From positions 1 through 64,000 of the forward strand of contig CAZBTJ010000002.1 of the NCBI GenBank assembly GCA_964494325.1: a stretch of DNA of 64,000 nt, written 5' to 3'. Source of the DNA: JAIPFM01 sp964494325 (GTDB taxonomy: Bacteria; Planctomycetota; Phycisphaerae; Sedimentisphaerales; Anaerobacaceae). Position 1 is the first letter of the stretch; each line of letters starts with the position of its first letter. Below the pieces are notes generated by a model. That model was given only the letters and a program-made list of their open reading frames with translations. It was not told the DNA's origin and made no database searches. Position numbers and translations under genes: made by a program. Positions 18,414 to 26,056 of the stretch are shown here, piece after piece.

Positions 18414-19411
18414 ACAGACTCCGTAGATTCTTGACTGGAGGTTGCATCCAGACATTCCCGCAAGACATAGGTGGGTCGATCTTGAGATTCATGGTACGTG
18501 CGCACCTGAAGCTCTGCGAGCAAACCCATCAATATAAACTGAATGGAGGTGGTGAAGAGCATAATACTGACAAAGAACAGGGGATTTCGATTAAAGCCAA
18601 GATGCTTGTCAGAGAAGAACTTAAGATAGATGGCAATGACGCCACACAACAACGCACCCAGTCCACACATACCTCCCAAACCACCGAACACATAAATGGG
18701 TTTGGTGGAAAAGCCTCCCAGGAACTTGACAGTAATCAAATCCAACACAACCTTGAAGGTTCTTCCGAGTCCGTACTTGGCCACACCAGCAGTGCGCGGA
18801 CGATGATTCACCACACACTCCGTGATACTGGCACCTGACCAACTGGCCAAGGCCGGGATAAATCGATGCATCTCACCATAAAGACGGGTTTGTTCCAGGA
18901 CTTCACGACGATAGGCCTTTAGCGTGCAGCCATAATCGTGGATAAACACACCGGTAATGCGAGCAATGAACCAATTGGCAATCTTCGAGGGCAACAACCG
19001 CGTCAATGCCGCATCATAGCGTTTCTTACGCCAACCGCTGGCCACATCATATCCCTCGTCCAGTTTGTCAACCAACATGGGAATATCGGCTGGATCATTT
19101 TGGAGATCTGCATCCAAGGGTACAATGACCTGCCCACGTGCGTGCTCGAATCCAGCACTCATGGCAGCAGTCTGCCCGAAATTTTTGCGGAACCTTAGAA
19201 CACGGACGCGTTTGTCCTGGGCATGAAAGCCCTTGAGCAATTCGAAGCTGTTGTCTGTGCTACCATCGTCAATAAACAGGATTTCATAGGTATAGTGGGT
19301 ATTTAGAGCCTGCGTAATCTGATCGTACATGGCTTGCAGATTATCCTGCTCATTGAGCAACGGAACGACCACCGATATTTGAAGTGTTTTTTCTTCACTG
19401 TGCTGACTCAT
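18410..19411 (-). CDS. GT2 polyprenyl-phosphate glycosyltransferase (ArnC/DPMS-like)
   Basis: A 333-residue GT-A enzyme: ISVVVPLLNEQDNLQAMYDQ at the N-terminus, then FIDDGSTDNS and VPLDADLQNDPADIPMLVDK carrying the DxD metal site. YGCTLKAYRREVLEQ and two C-terminal membrane helices (about 235-255 and 270-300) follow, as in ArnC, GtrB and dolichyl-phosphate mannose synthases. It likely makes a polyprenyl-phosphate sugar for the adjacent GT-C enzyme. The start is ATG 19411, with GGAG six bases upstream; ATG 19441 lies in the same frame but has a poorer site. It is the first gene of the minus-strand glycan operon. Confidence 0.9.
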   Translation of the reverse strand: MSQHSEEKTLQISVVVPLLNEQDNLQAMYDQITQALNTHYTYEILFIDDGSTDNSFELLKGFHAQDKRVRVLRFRKNFGQTAAMSAGFEHARGQVIVPLDADLQNDPADIPMLVDKLDEGYDVASGWRKKRYDAALTRLLPSKIANWFIARITGVFIHDYGCTLKAYRREVLEQTRLYGEMHRFIPALASWSGASITECVVNHRPRTAGVAKYGLGRTFKVVLDLITVKFLGGFSTKPIYVFGGLGGMCGLGALLCGVIAIYLKFFSDKHLGFNRNPLFFVSIMLFTTSIQFILMGLLAELQVRTYHESQDRPTYVLRECLDATSSQESTESV

Positions 19412-19684
19412 GAACTGCTCCGTATTTTCTTTGACCATCATATGTTAATTGCCCAACTATGCTTTTGCAACCATTGGGCGTCTTTCGGAGAACTCTGGCC
19501 TTGGCTCAAAAAAGAATGAGTCTTCGTCAAGCTCTTGCTGTTATATCGGGTAATCCTCGCTTTAAACTCATAGAAACCATGGTTTTTCTTCCCAAAACGC
19601 TGCAACAGCCCTAAAATAAACCTACTCTTGAGCAGGATTATTCAATCATTAGTCTTATGAAACATCGTTAAGGATCTTCAGATT

Positions 19685-20428
19685 ATGAGCCATGTAGCAG
19701 CAATTATATGTGCCGCAGGCAGCAGCAGCCGGTTTGGTGGTAAGAAAAAGAAACCTTTTGTTGATGTGGCTGGGCGCGCCGCTTTTTTGCGAAGTGTCGA
19801 ACTTTTTACTGATCGTACCGATGTCAAACAAGTGCTCCTGGCCATTTCTCCGGAGGATGAAGAAATTGTTAAGATTAGATGGGGAGAGAACTTATCGTTC
19901 TTTGGTGTCACCATTTGTTTTGGGGGCAAGGCACGTTTTGATACTGTGGCAAATGCGTTAAAACTGGTCAAGGATGATATCGATTTGGTGGCAGTCCACG
20001 ATGCTGCAAGATGCTGTGTCACTGCTGAGCTTATCAACCGAACGATCAAGGCGGCACTAATCAGCGGAGCTGCAATTCCAGCCTGCCCTGTTGTGCCCAC
20101 CCTCAAAATCGTTTCAGAGGGCATCATCTCCAAAACGATTGACAGGCAAGGTCTTTACGAAGCTCAAACACCCCAAATATTTGACAAATCTCTTCTACTC
20201 AAGGCTTACGAAAACCTGGCAACCATTGATAACAACAGTATTTATGTCAGCGATGATGCGCAGTTAGTTGAACTCATCCATCAAAAGGTAACCGTGGTTC
20301 AGGCGGACAGCTCAAACATAAAGATAACACACCCTAACGATGTTGCTCTTGCCGAGGCCATCCTCAAAACCCAAGCTCAAAAAACATCTGAAGGCCCGAT
20401 AAACCCATATGCTGAAGCTCACTGGTGA
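19685..20428 (+). CDS. ispD: 2-C-methyl-D-erythritol 4-phosphate cytidylyltransferase
   Basis: Joins CTP and MEP to give CDP-methylerythritol, the third step of the non-mevalonate isoprenoid route. Its 247 residues include the N-terminal nucleotide loop IICAAGSSSRFGGKKKKPF, VHDAARCCVTAELI, GLYEAQTPQIFDKSLLL and SDDAQLVE, which together identify IspD. The poly-lysine stretch in the loop and Ser instead of the usual Thr before DDA are minor variations. A ribosome site AAGGA lies upstream. It stands alone, divergent from the glycan operon; dxr of the same pathway is at 28.2 kb. Confidence 0.92.
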   Translation: MSHVAAIICAAGSSSRFGGKKKKPFVDVAGRAAFLRSVELFTDRTDVKQVLLAISPEDEEIVKIRWGENLSFFGVTICFGGKARFDTVANALKLVKDDIDLVAVHDAARCCVTAELINRTIKAALISGAAIPACPVVPTLKIVSEGIISKTIDRQGLYEAQTPQIFDKSLLLKAYENLATIDNNSIYVSDDAQLVELIHQKVTVVQADSSNIKITHPNDVALAEAILKTQAQKTSEGPINPYAEAHW

Positions 20429-20566
20429 TTTTTCAGTATTCCCTCTTGTAATTAGTATTTGTATTATATTAGAGTTTTCTCACCTCAATTATGTTGCGCA
20501 ATCCCAATTTTTACGTCAATATCTGTACAGGGATGCTTGATAAATGCCAAGGGATTGCCACAAATT

Positions 20567-20698
20567 GTCCGTTATACATCGCAGGTCTCAGGGAACTTCT
20601 ATAACGGACTGCCCATAAAAGTCACGGAAGTATGATTTTGGCTCAGCAACATACATTTTTTGCCGAATAGACGAAGGATAGTCACTGAAATATGAGTT
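20567..20698. repeat. Inverted and direct repeats upstream of beta-helix gene
   Basis: The 471-base gap 20429-20899 has no gene that I recognise. It holds a perfect 10+10 inverted repeat GTCCGTTATA/TATAACGGAC (20567-20576 and 20600-20609, loop 23). It also holds two 18-base direct copies, 15 of 18 identical, GTCACGGAAGTATGATTT (20621) and GTCACTGAAATATGAGTT (20681), spaced 60 bases apart. They may be regulator sites for the downstream secreted protein, or relics. Confidence 0.4.
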
Positions 20699-20899
20699 GC
20701 GATGTTCGGCTATTGACTAATGGCAGTAAAATAAAGTAACCTATACTGCCAACAATTACGTCGCTTTTGTTAATTTACGAAATATTCGAAAGTAATATTA
20801 AGGAACATTTCATTTCCCGTGGCCATACCACTCATAGATTGAGTATTGAATTGCGAAGATGCACTTCAGGCATTGCCAATTTCAGAAAGGAAGACCAAA

Positions 20900-23326
20900 A
20901 TGAGGACCCGTGGAAAACTGTTAGTTATGTCTATAGCCCTTCTGGGACTCTTGACCAACGGCTTGTGGGCCGTTGAACTGGTGCCTACTTCGACCACGAC
21001 TGCTATTTATGTGGATGATACGGCCCCCGGCCTAAACAATGGAAGCTCTTGGTTCCATGCATTCCGCTCTCTACAGGATGCCCTGTTACAGGCTGATCCA
21101 AACACACTCATCAAGGTCGCCAAGGGCGTTTATTCTCCAGATGATGCCACTGGTATCCCTTCTCAGGGCCGCGACGCGACATTTGAATTAAAAGACAAGG
21201 TTCAAATCCTCGGTGGTTTCGCAGGATACGGCACACCATTCCCCAGCGAACGATCGATCCTTGAATATCAAACGGTTTTGACGGGTGACTTGGACGCCAA
21301 CGACATACCATTGGATCCAAACACCATGACCGATGACAGAAATCTTCAATTTCATGCTACACGGCAGGAAAATTGCTATTCGGTGGTCACGAGTATCGGG
21401 AATAACGAAACGGCTGTTTTGGATGGCTTTGTCATACGTAACGGAAATGCCAATGGCGACGAAGAGTGGCCTTACCAAAGGGTTCGCGGCGGAGGCATCT
21501 TTGTACTTACCAGCCGTCCCACAATCCAAAACTGCTTGCTCACGCTCAATGCTGCGTCTGATGCGGGGGGGGCTGTATGCAACTACTCCAGCGACCCAAC
21601 CATTATGGACTGTAATATTGTCGGGAACTTTACTAGCAATGAAGGAGCTGGCATCTACAATACAGCGGCGGAACCCAATATCATCGGGTGCGAATTTATC
21701 ATGAATAGCACAGGGTACGGTGATGTGGGTGGCGGTATTTATAGCTATGACAGTGCTTCTTTTATCAGCGATTGCCTGTTTTGGAACAACAATGGTGGCG
21801 ATAAAGGTGGGGCTATTGTCTTTGAGAGAAGTGAACCCGATGTCGTCAATTCCATCTTCGTCAAAAACTATTCTGCCAGAGACGGAGGCGCAGTGGTCAA
21901 TTCAAGATCAGTCGCAGCCTTTACAAATTGTAGTTTCTATTACAACTACGCCCAGGAGAACGGCGGAGCCATGCTAAACCATGTCAGTGCTGTTGAACTA
22001 AACCGCTGTACATTTAACGGTAATGAGGCAGAAGAAAATGGTGGTGCTGTTCACGCCTTTGGCAGTGACCCGAATTACATCAACTGCATATTCAGTGGCA
22101 ATGTGGCCAGAGAAAAGGGTGGCGCTATTAGCTTGAATGATTGTGATGCCAAGATCATTAACTGCACAATCTACGATAATAATGCACCTGTGGGACATGG
22201 AATCGCTTGCCACAACATATATAACAACGTAACCAACTTCAGCTATGTTATGGTTCACAACAGTATTCTCTGGAACGACAGCAACAACATTGACAACGAA
22301 GATGGTTCTCAGATTCATGTTCTTTACAGTAATGTTTCGGGGGGCTACCCTGGTCCTGGCAATATTGGGCTAAATCCCAGATTTGCAAATCCTGCAGGAT
22401 GGGACCAGATTGTAGGCACCTCTGATGATAATCTGAGAATCCTATCCACTTCGCCCTGCATTGATGCGGCCCAGAACTATGCCGTTCCAGCAGGCATCGC
22501 GAGTGACAGAGACGGTAGTGTACGCTTCTTTGATGACCCGCATACCCCAGATACAGGCCTTGGCAACCCCTTTGACCCAATCGTTGACATGGGTGCGTAT
22601 GAATACGGCTCGGTCAATCCCTATTCAGACACCAATGACATTGATGGCGTCTTGGGCAATGGCGGTAATGGTGGAAACAATGGCGGTGGCGATAACAACG
22701 GCGGCAACACCAATCAAGCCCCTGTTGCAAATGCTGGCCCCGACCAACTAGTCTTTGCCTGGATCAACAATTCTGCTCAAGTTTCACTCAATGGCACCTC
22801 ATCGTATGATGCAGAAGGTGCTTTGTTGAACTACTCTTGGAATTGGGTCGTGAACGGTACAACCTATATGACCTCAGGCGGAACCCCAATAATCCTGCTA
22901 CCCATTGGCACGCACATCATTAACCTTATCGTGGGTGATGGCCAATTGATCTCAACGGTTGACCAGGTTCAGATCACCGTAATTCAGCCCTTGCAGGCCA
23001 GCCTGACCATGTTCCCAGGCACGATTAAGCGCGGACCATGCAGCCAAATTGTTTATGCCATTCTGAACATTCAGAATTCATCGTTAAGTGCTATTGACAT
23101 GACGCAACCTGTCACACTCTATCCCGGCAATGTTCAAGCGATTAGTCCCCCATCAGCCTATATCAACGGGGATGGCTCTGTTGGCATTATCACTCAATTT
23201 GACAAGGATCAGATCATGAGTGCCAATCCTTCGAATGGAACGTTGAGCGTGACAGTTATCGGAAAGCTTCTCACTGGCCAGTATTACGCCGGAACAGATC
23301 AAATTACTGTCATCAATTGCCCATAA
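20900..23326 (+). CDS. Secreted parallel beta-helix protein with PKD-like domain
   Basis: An 808-residue exported protein. Signal peptide at about 1-25, then IYVDDTAPGLNNGSSWFHAF, the opening of planctomycete right-handed beta-helix proteins. Many coils follow with GGGIF, NGGA and DGGAVVNS turns (about 190-460), like polymorphic outer-membrane-protein repeats. A Gly/Asn-rich linker (about 600-625) precedes a PKD-like domain (NQAPVANAGPDQLVF to about 715) and a C-terminal beta-sandwich. The start is ATG 20900 with AAAGGAAG seven bases upstream; upstream TTG codons look spurious. No catalytic residues are evident; a surface-binding or carbohydrate-related role is possible. A strong terminator follows. 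Confidence 0.85.
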   Translation: MRTRGKLLVMSIALLGLLTNGLWAVELVPTSTTTAIYVDDTAPGLNNGSSWFHAFRSLQDALLQADPNTLIKVAKGVYSPDDATGIPSQGRDATFELKDKVQILGGFAGYGTPFPSERSILEYQTVLTGDLDANDIPLDPNTMTDDRNLQFHATRQENCYSVVTSIGNNETAVLDGFVIRNGNANGDEEWPYQRVRGGGIFVLTSRPTIQNCLLTLNAASDAGGAVCNYSSDPTIMDCNIVGNFTSNEGAGIYNTAAEPNIIGCEFIMNSTGYGDVGGGIYSYDSASFISDCLFWNNNGGDKGGAIVFERSEPDVVNSIFVKNYSARDGGAVVNSRSVAAFTNCSFYYNYAQENGGAMLNHVSAVELNRCTFNGNEAEENGGAVHAFGSDPNYINCIFSGNVAREKGGAISLNDCDAKIINCTIYDNNAPVGHGIACHNIYNNVTNFSYVMVHNSILWNDSNNIDNEDGSQIHVLYSNVSGGYPGPGNIGLNPRFANPAGWDQIVGTSDDNLRILSTSPCIDAAQNYAVPAGIASDRDGSVRFFDDPHTPDTGLGNPFDPIVDMGAYEYGSVNPYSDTNDIDGVLGNGGNGGNNGGGDNNGGNTNQAPVANAGPDQLVFAWINNSAQVSLNGTSSYDAEGALLNYSWNWVVNGTTYMTSGGTPIILLPIGTHIINLIVGDGQLISTVDQVQITVIQPLQASLTMFPGTIKRGPCSQIVYAILNIQNSSLSAIDMTQPVTLYPGNVQAISPPSAYINGDGSVGIITQFDKDQIMSANPSNGTLSVTVIGKLLTGQYYAGTDQITVINCP

Positions 23327-23361
23327 GCAATTAGCTAGAACACCCATCATTTCGCTTTCAG

Positions 23362-23399
23362 GAGCCAAGGTTGTGATTAAACCTTGGCTCTTTTTTTTT
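23362..23399 (+). terminator. Rho-independent terminator after beta-helix gene
   Basis: A perfect 11-bp stem GAGCCAAGGTT / AACCTTGGCTC (23362-23372 and 23380-23390) with a 7-base loop is followed directly by nine T residues. It ends transcription of the beta-helix gene and separates it from nrdR. Confidence 0.9.
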
Positions 23400-23503
23400 G
23401 ACATTTAGCATTATAGGGCCATACAATGTCATAGATTAAAATTTGAGCCCATGTCAGGGCTGGCTATGAGTTAACTAATTGATGCTTTTTGCTGGGGTTT
23501 GTT

Positions 23504-23995
23504 TTGCGTTGTCCCTATTGCATGCAAGATGATGACAAGGTCATTGATTCGCGGTCAAGCGATGCAGGGCGTACCATTCGTCGCAGACGAGAGTGCCTTG
23601 CCTGCGAAAGGCGATTCACGACGTATGAAAAAACCAATGATGGATTTAAGCTCACTGTGATCAAACGCGATGAAAGCCGCGTACCCTACGAGCGTGACAA
23701 GATCATCGGTGGCCTGGAGAAAGCCTGCTACAAACGGCCTGTTCCAGCGGCATATATTCAAAAAATAGCAGACAAAGCTGAGGAAAATATTTTTAAGCGG
23801 TTTGACAAAGAAGTACCGTCCACTGAAATTGGTGAACAGGTGATGCGATACCTTCGGGCGGTTGACAAGATTGCCTATATTCGTTTTGCCAGTATATATC
23901 GAAACTTTGGCAGCGCATTGGAACTCATTGATGAAGTTCAGAGAGCAATTGAACAGGCCGAGCCTCTGGAACAACTCAAGTTCTTTGAGGACTAA
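23504..23995 (+). CDS. nrdR: Transcriptional repressor of ribonucleotide reductase genes
   Basis: NrdR binds NrdR boxes ahead of nrd genes and senses ATP/dATP. The protein (163 residues) opens with the zinc ribbon RCPYC...RRECLACERRFTTYE, followed by an ATP-cone domain (about residues 44-135, LTVIKRDESRVPYERDKIIG and onward). The start is placed at TTG 23504, giving the family-typical MRCPYC opening with GGGG upstream; an in-frame TTG at 23489 would add five residues. No nrd gene lies nearby. The next gene encodes another ATP-cone protein. Confidence 0.93.
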   Translation: MRCPYCMQDDDKVIDSRSSDAGRTIRRRRECLACERRFTTYEKTNDGFKLTVIKRDESRVPYERDKIIGGLEKACYKRPVPAAYIQKIADKAEENIFKRFDKEVPSTEIGEQVMRYLRAVDKIAYIRFASIYRNFGSALELIDEVQRAIEQAEPLEQLKFFED

Positions 23996-24031
23996 GCGAA
24001 ACTTGAACAATGCAAGGAGGCATGTGTCTCG

Positions 24032-24661
24032 ATGGCCAGGAAACTGGAAGTAATCAAGACAGACGGGTCTTCAGAAATGTACCTGCATACCAAAGTGTTG
24101 GGCACATTATGCAATGCTTTTGGTCTAACTGGACAATCAGATCTTTTCTTGGCTCAAGAATTGGCCGAGGTGGTCACCTATTACCTCTACCATGACAAAA
24201 GACGCACACCAAAGCAGGTCTCAAGTAGCGAAATTCATGCTATCGTAAAGGTTGTTTTAACCACAACAGGCCATAGCAATGTGGCAGAGGCCTTGAGTGA
24301 GTTCCACTACGACCGTCTACTCAATCGAAATCGAACTGAAGTGGCGTGCACGCCTGTCCTCTCACTCATGGATGCTCAACTCCTTTGTGAACATGATCCC
24401 TCCTCGATTCGATTCAAATGGAGTAAGACTCGCATAGTCCACGACTTAATTCGGCAACATCAACTGCCTCGTCAAACAGCCCGCGCAGTGGGTGCCATGG
24501 TAGAAGACAAAGTATTAAAAATGGGCTTAACCATTGTACCCTCCGACCTGATCCGACTTTTGATGCTGAACGACACAGCCCTGGTACTGCGTGCCCAAGA
24601 GTGCTTTTTGCCTCAGGAACCAGCCGCTATTGTATCGGAAACTGCTGACACAGTGCCCTAA
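24032..24661 (+). CDS. ATP-cone-domain protein paired with nrdR
   Basis: A 209-residue protein. The first half looks like an ATP-cone: LEVIKTDGSSEMYLHTKVL at the N-terminus and VSSSEIHAIVKVVLTTTGHS leading to FHYDRLLNR. The second half (about 120-190: WSKTRIVHDLIRQHQLPRQT, then VEDKVLKMGLTIVPSDLIR) is a second helical module that resembles a degenerate cone. It has no zinc ribbon and no catalytic domain. It starts 36 bases after nrdR with AAGGAGG upstream (spacing a little long). A nucleotide-sensing partner of NrdR or of ribonucleotide reductase is inferred; the function is not established. Its 3' end overlaps the SHMT gene by 35 bases, tail to tail. Confidence 0.75.
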   Translation: MARKLEVIKTDGSSEMYLHTKVLGTLCNAFGLTGQSDLFLAQELAEVVTYYLYHDKRRTPKQVSSSEIHAIVKVVLTTTGHSNVAEALSEFHYDRLLNRNRTEVACTPVLSLMDAQLLCEHDPSSIRFKWSKTRIVHDLIRQHQLPRQTARAVGAMVEDKVLKMGLTIVPSDLIRLLMLNDTALVLRAQECFLPQEPAAIVSETADTVP

Positions 24662-26042
24662 CACGACCACGCACAGTGTCCACCACTGAATCGTCCAACA
24701 CATAGGTGGAAGGCCCGGTCACCTCAACTGCATTCAATACCTCGTAAACCATCTTAGCAATGAATGGCATGTGGTCCGCAACGAGTCCATTTCGCGTCAT
24801 AATGGGCGTACCTAGTCGAATACCAGATGTGATGTTTTGACTCCGTTTGTCATACGGCAAACGATTCATATTGACAATGATGCCGCATTCTTCAAGACTC
24901 TTTTGAGCGATCAGCCCTGTCATCCCTTGAGAAAAACAACTTATGTCAATTAAGACCATATGGGTGTCCGTACCACCGGTCAGGACTTCAAATCCCAATT
25001 GAATCAGACAATCACTGAGTGCCTTCGCATTTTCGACAATCGCATATTGTCTGATACCGTAACCAGAGGTCAGCATTTCTTTGAAAAACACAGCTTTGCC
25101 AGCCACATTGTTGAGGTAAGGTGTACCTTGAACACCTGGAAAGGTGGTCTTATTCAACTGACACCAGAGCGGTCTGTCGCCAAAAGCACACGAAACCGTC
25201 TTGTCAAAATCCCGGCCCATCAGAATCAGCCCCCCCCGAGGGCCTCCCGGTTTATAGGTACTGGTCGTCACAAAATGGGCATGGTCAATAGGGCTGGCAT
25301 GGACACCCGCAGCCACCAGGCCAGCAATATGTGAAATGTCTGCCAGTAGATACGCCCCCACGTCTTCGGCAATGGCTCTAAACCGAGCAAAATCCAATGT
25401 TCTGGCATAGGCACTAGCGCCGCAAATGATCATTTTCGGTTGAACGTCACGGGCCTTGGCGTGAATTTTCTCATAATCCAGCACAAAAGTCTCGGGCTCG
25501 ACACCGTATTGGGTGACATCAAAGATTTTGCCTGTGAGTGACACACTGGCGCCATGAGACACATGACCACCCTGATCCAATCCCTGACTCAGAATTTTAT
25601 CGCCTGGGTTGAGCACCCCCGTCAATACGATGTGATTAGCACTGGTGCCGGAATGCGCCTGCACATTGGCATACTGGGCACCAAACACCTGACACGCCCG
25701 TTCAATGGCCAGTTGCTCCAAGGCGTCAACATAGTCGCAACCACCGTGAAACCGAGATCCCACAAAGCCTTCTGTGGTCTTGTTTTGAACCACCGATCCC
25801 AACGCGCCTAAGACGGCACGTGAACAAATATTCTCAGCAGCAATAAGCTGAAGCGTCTCATTCTGTCGCTTATATTCCTGCTCAATCAGGTCAAAGACTT
25901 GACGATCAAAACGTGCCAACTGCTCTGTGGCTCCCACGTGATATTGCCGGTTTTCCAACGGTCTGGCCGAAGGCCTGATCGGCTCAACACTTGAGACTTT
26001 TCTTCTATGCGGTATAACTCGGGCATCCCTATCCAACAGCAT
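24627..26042 (-). CDS. Serine hydroxymethyltransferase-like PLP enzyme, atypical active site
   Basis: A 471-residue fold-type I PLP enzyme of the SHMT family. LIAAENICSRAV, VQAHSGTSANHIVLTGVLNP, DISHIAGLVAAGVH and GGTDTHMVLIDI align with GlyA. Differences: about 45 extra N-terminal residues; RFHGGCDYVD instead of the usual RYYGGCE; and TSTYKPGGPRGG around the PLP lysine (Lys264) instead of THKTLxGPRGG, one residue shorter. It may be the cell's glycine/one-carbon enzyme or a divergent paralogue such as a transaldolase-like SHMT, so glyA is not assigned firmly. The ATG 26042 has GAGG at good spacing; GTG 25937 would remove most of the extension. Confidence 0.82.
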   Translation of the reverse strand: MLLDRDARVIPHRRKVSSVEPIRPSARPLENRQYHVGATEQLARFDRQVFDLIEQEYKRQNETLQLIAAENICSRAVLGALGSVVQNKTTEGFVGSRFHGGCDYVDALEQLAIERACQVFGAQYANVQAHSGTSANHIVLTGVLNPGDKILSQGLDQGGHVSHGASVSLTGKIFDVTQYGVEPETFVLDYEKIHAKARDVQPKMIICGASAYARTLDFARFRAIAEDVGAYLLADISHIAGLVAAGVHASPIDHAHFVTTSTYKPGGPRGGLILMGRDFDKTVSCAFGDRPLWCQLNKTTFPGVQGTPYLNNVAGKAVFFKEMLTSGYGIRQYAIVENAKALSDCLIQLGFEVLTGGTDTHMVLIDISCFSQGMTGLIAQKSLEECGIIVNMNRLPYDKRSQNITSGIRLGTPIMTRNGLVADHMPFIAKMVYEVLNAVEVTGPSTYVLDDSVVDTVRGRVRALCQQFPIQ

Positions 26043-26056
26043 TCCTTAACCTCTCA

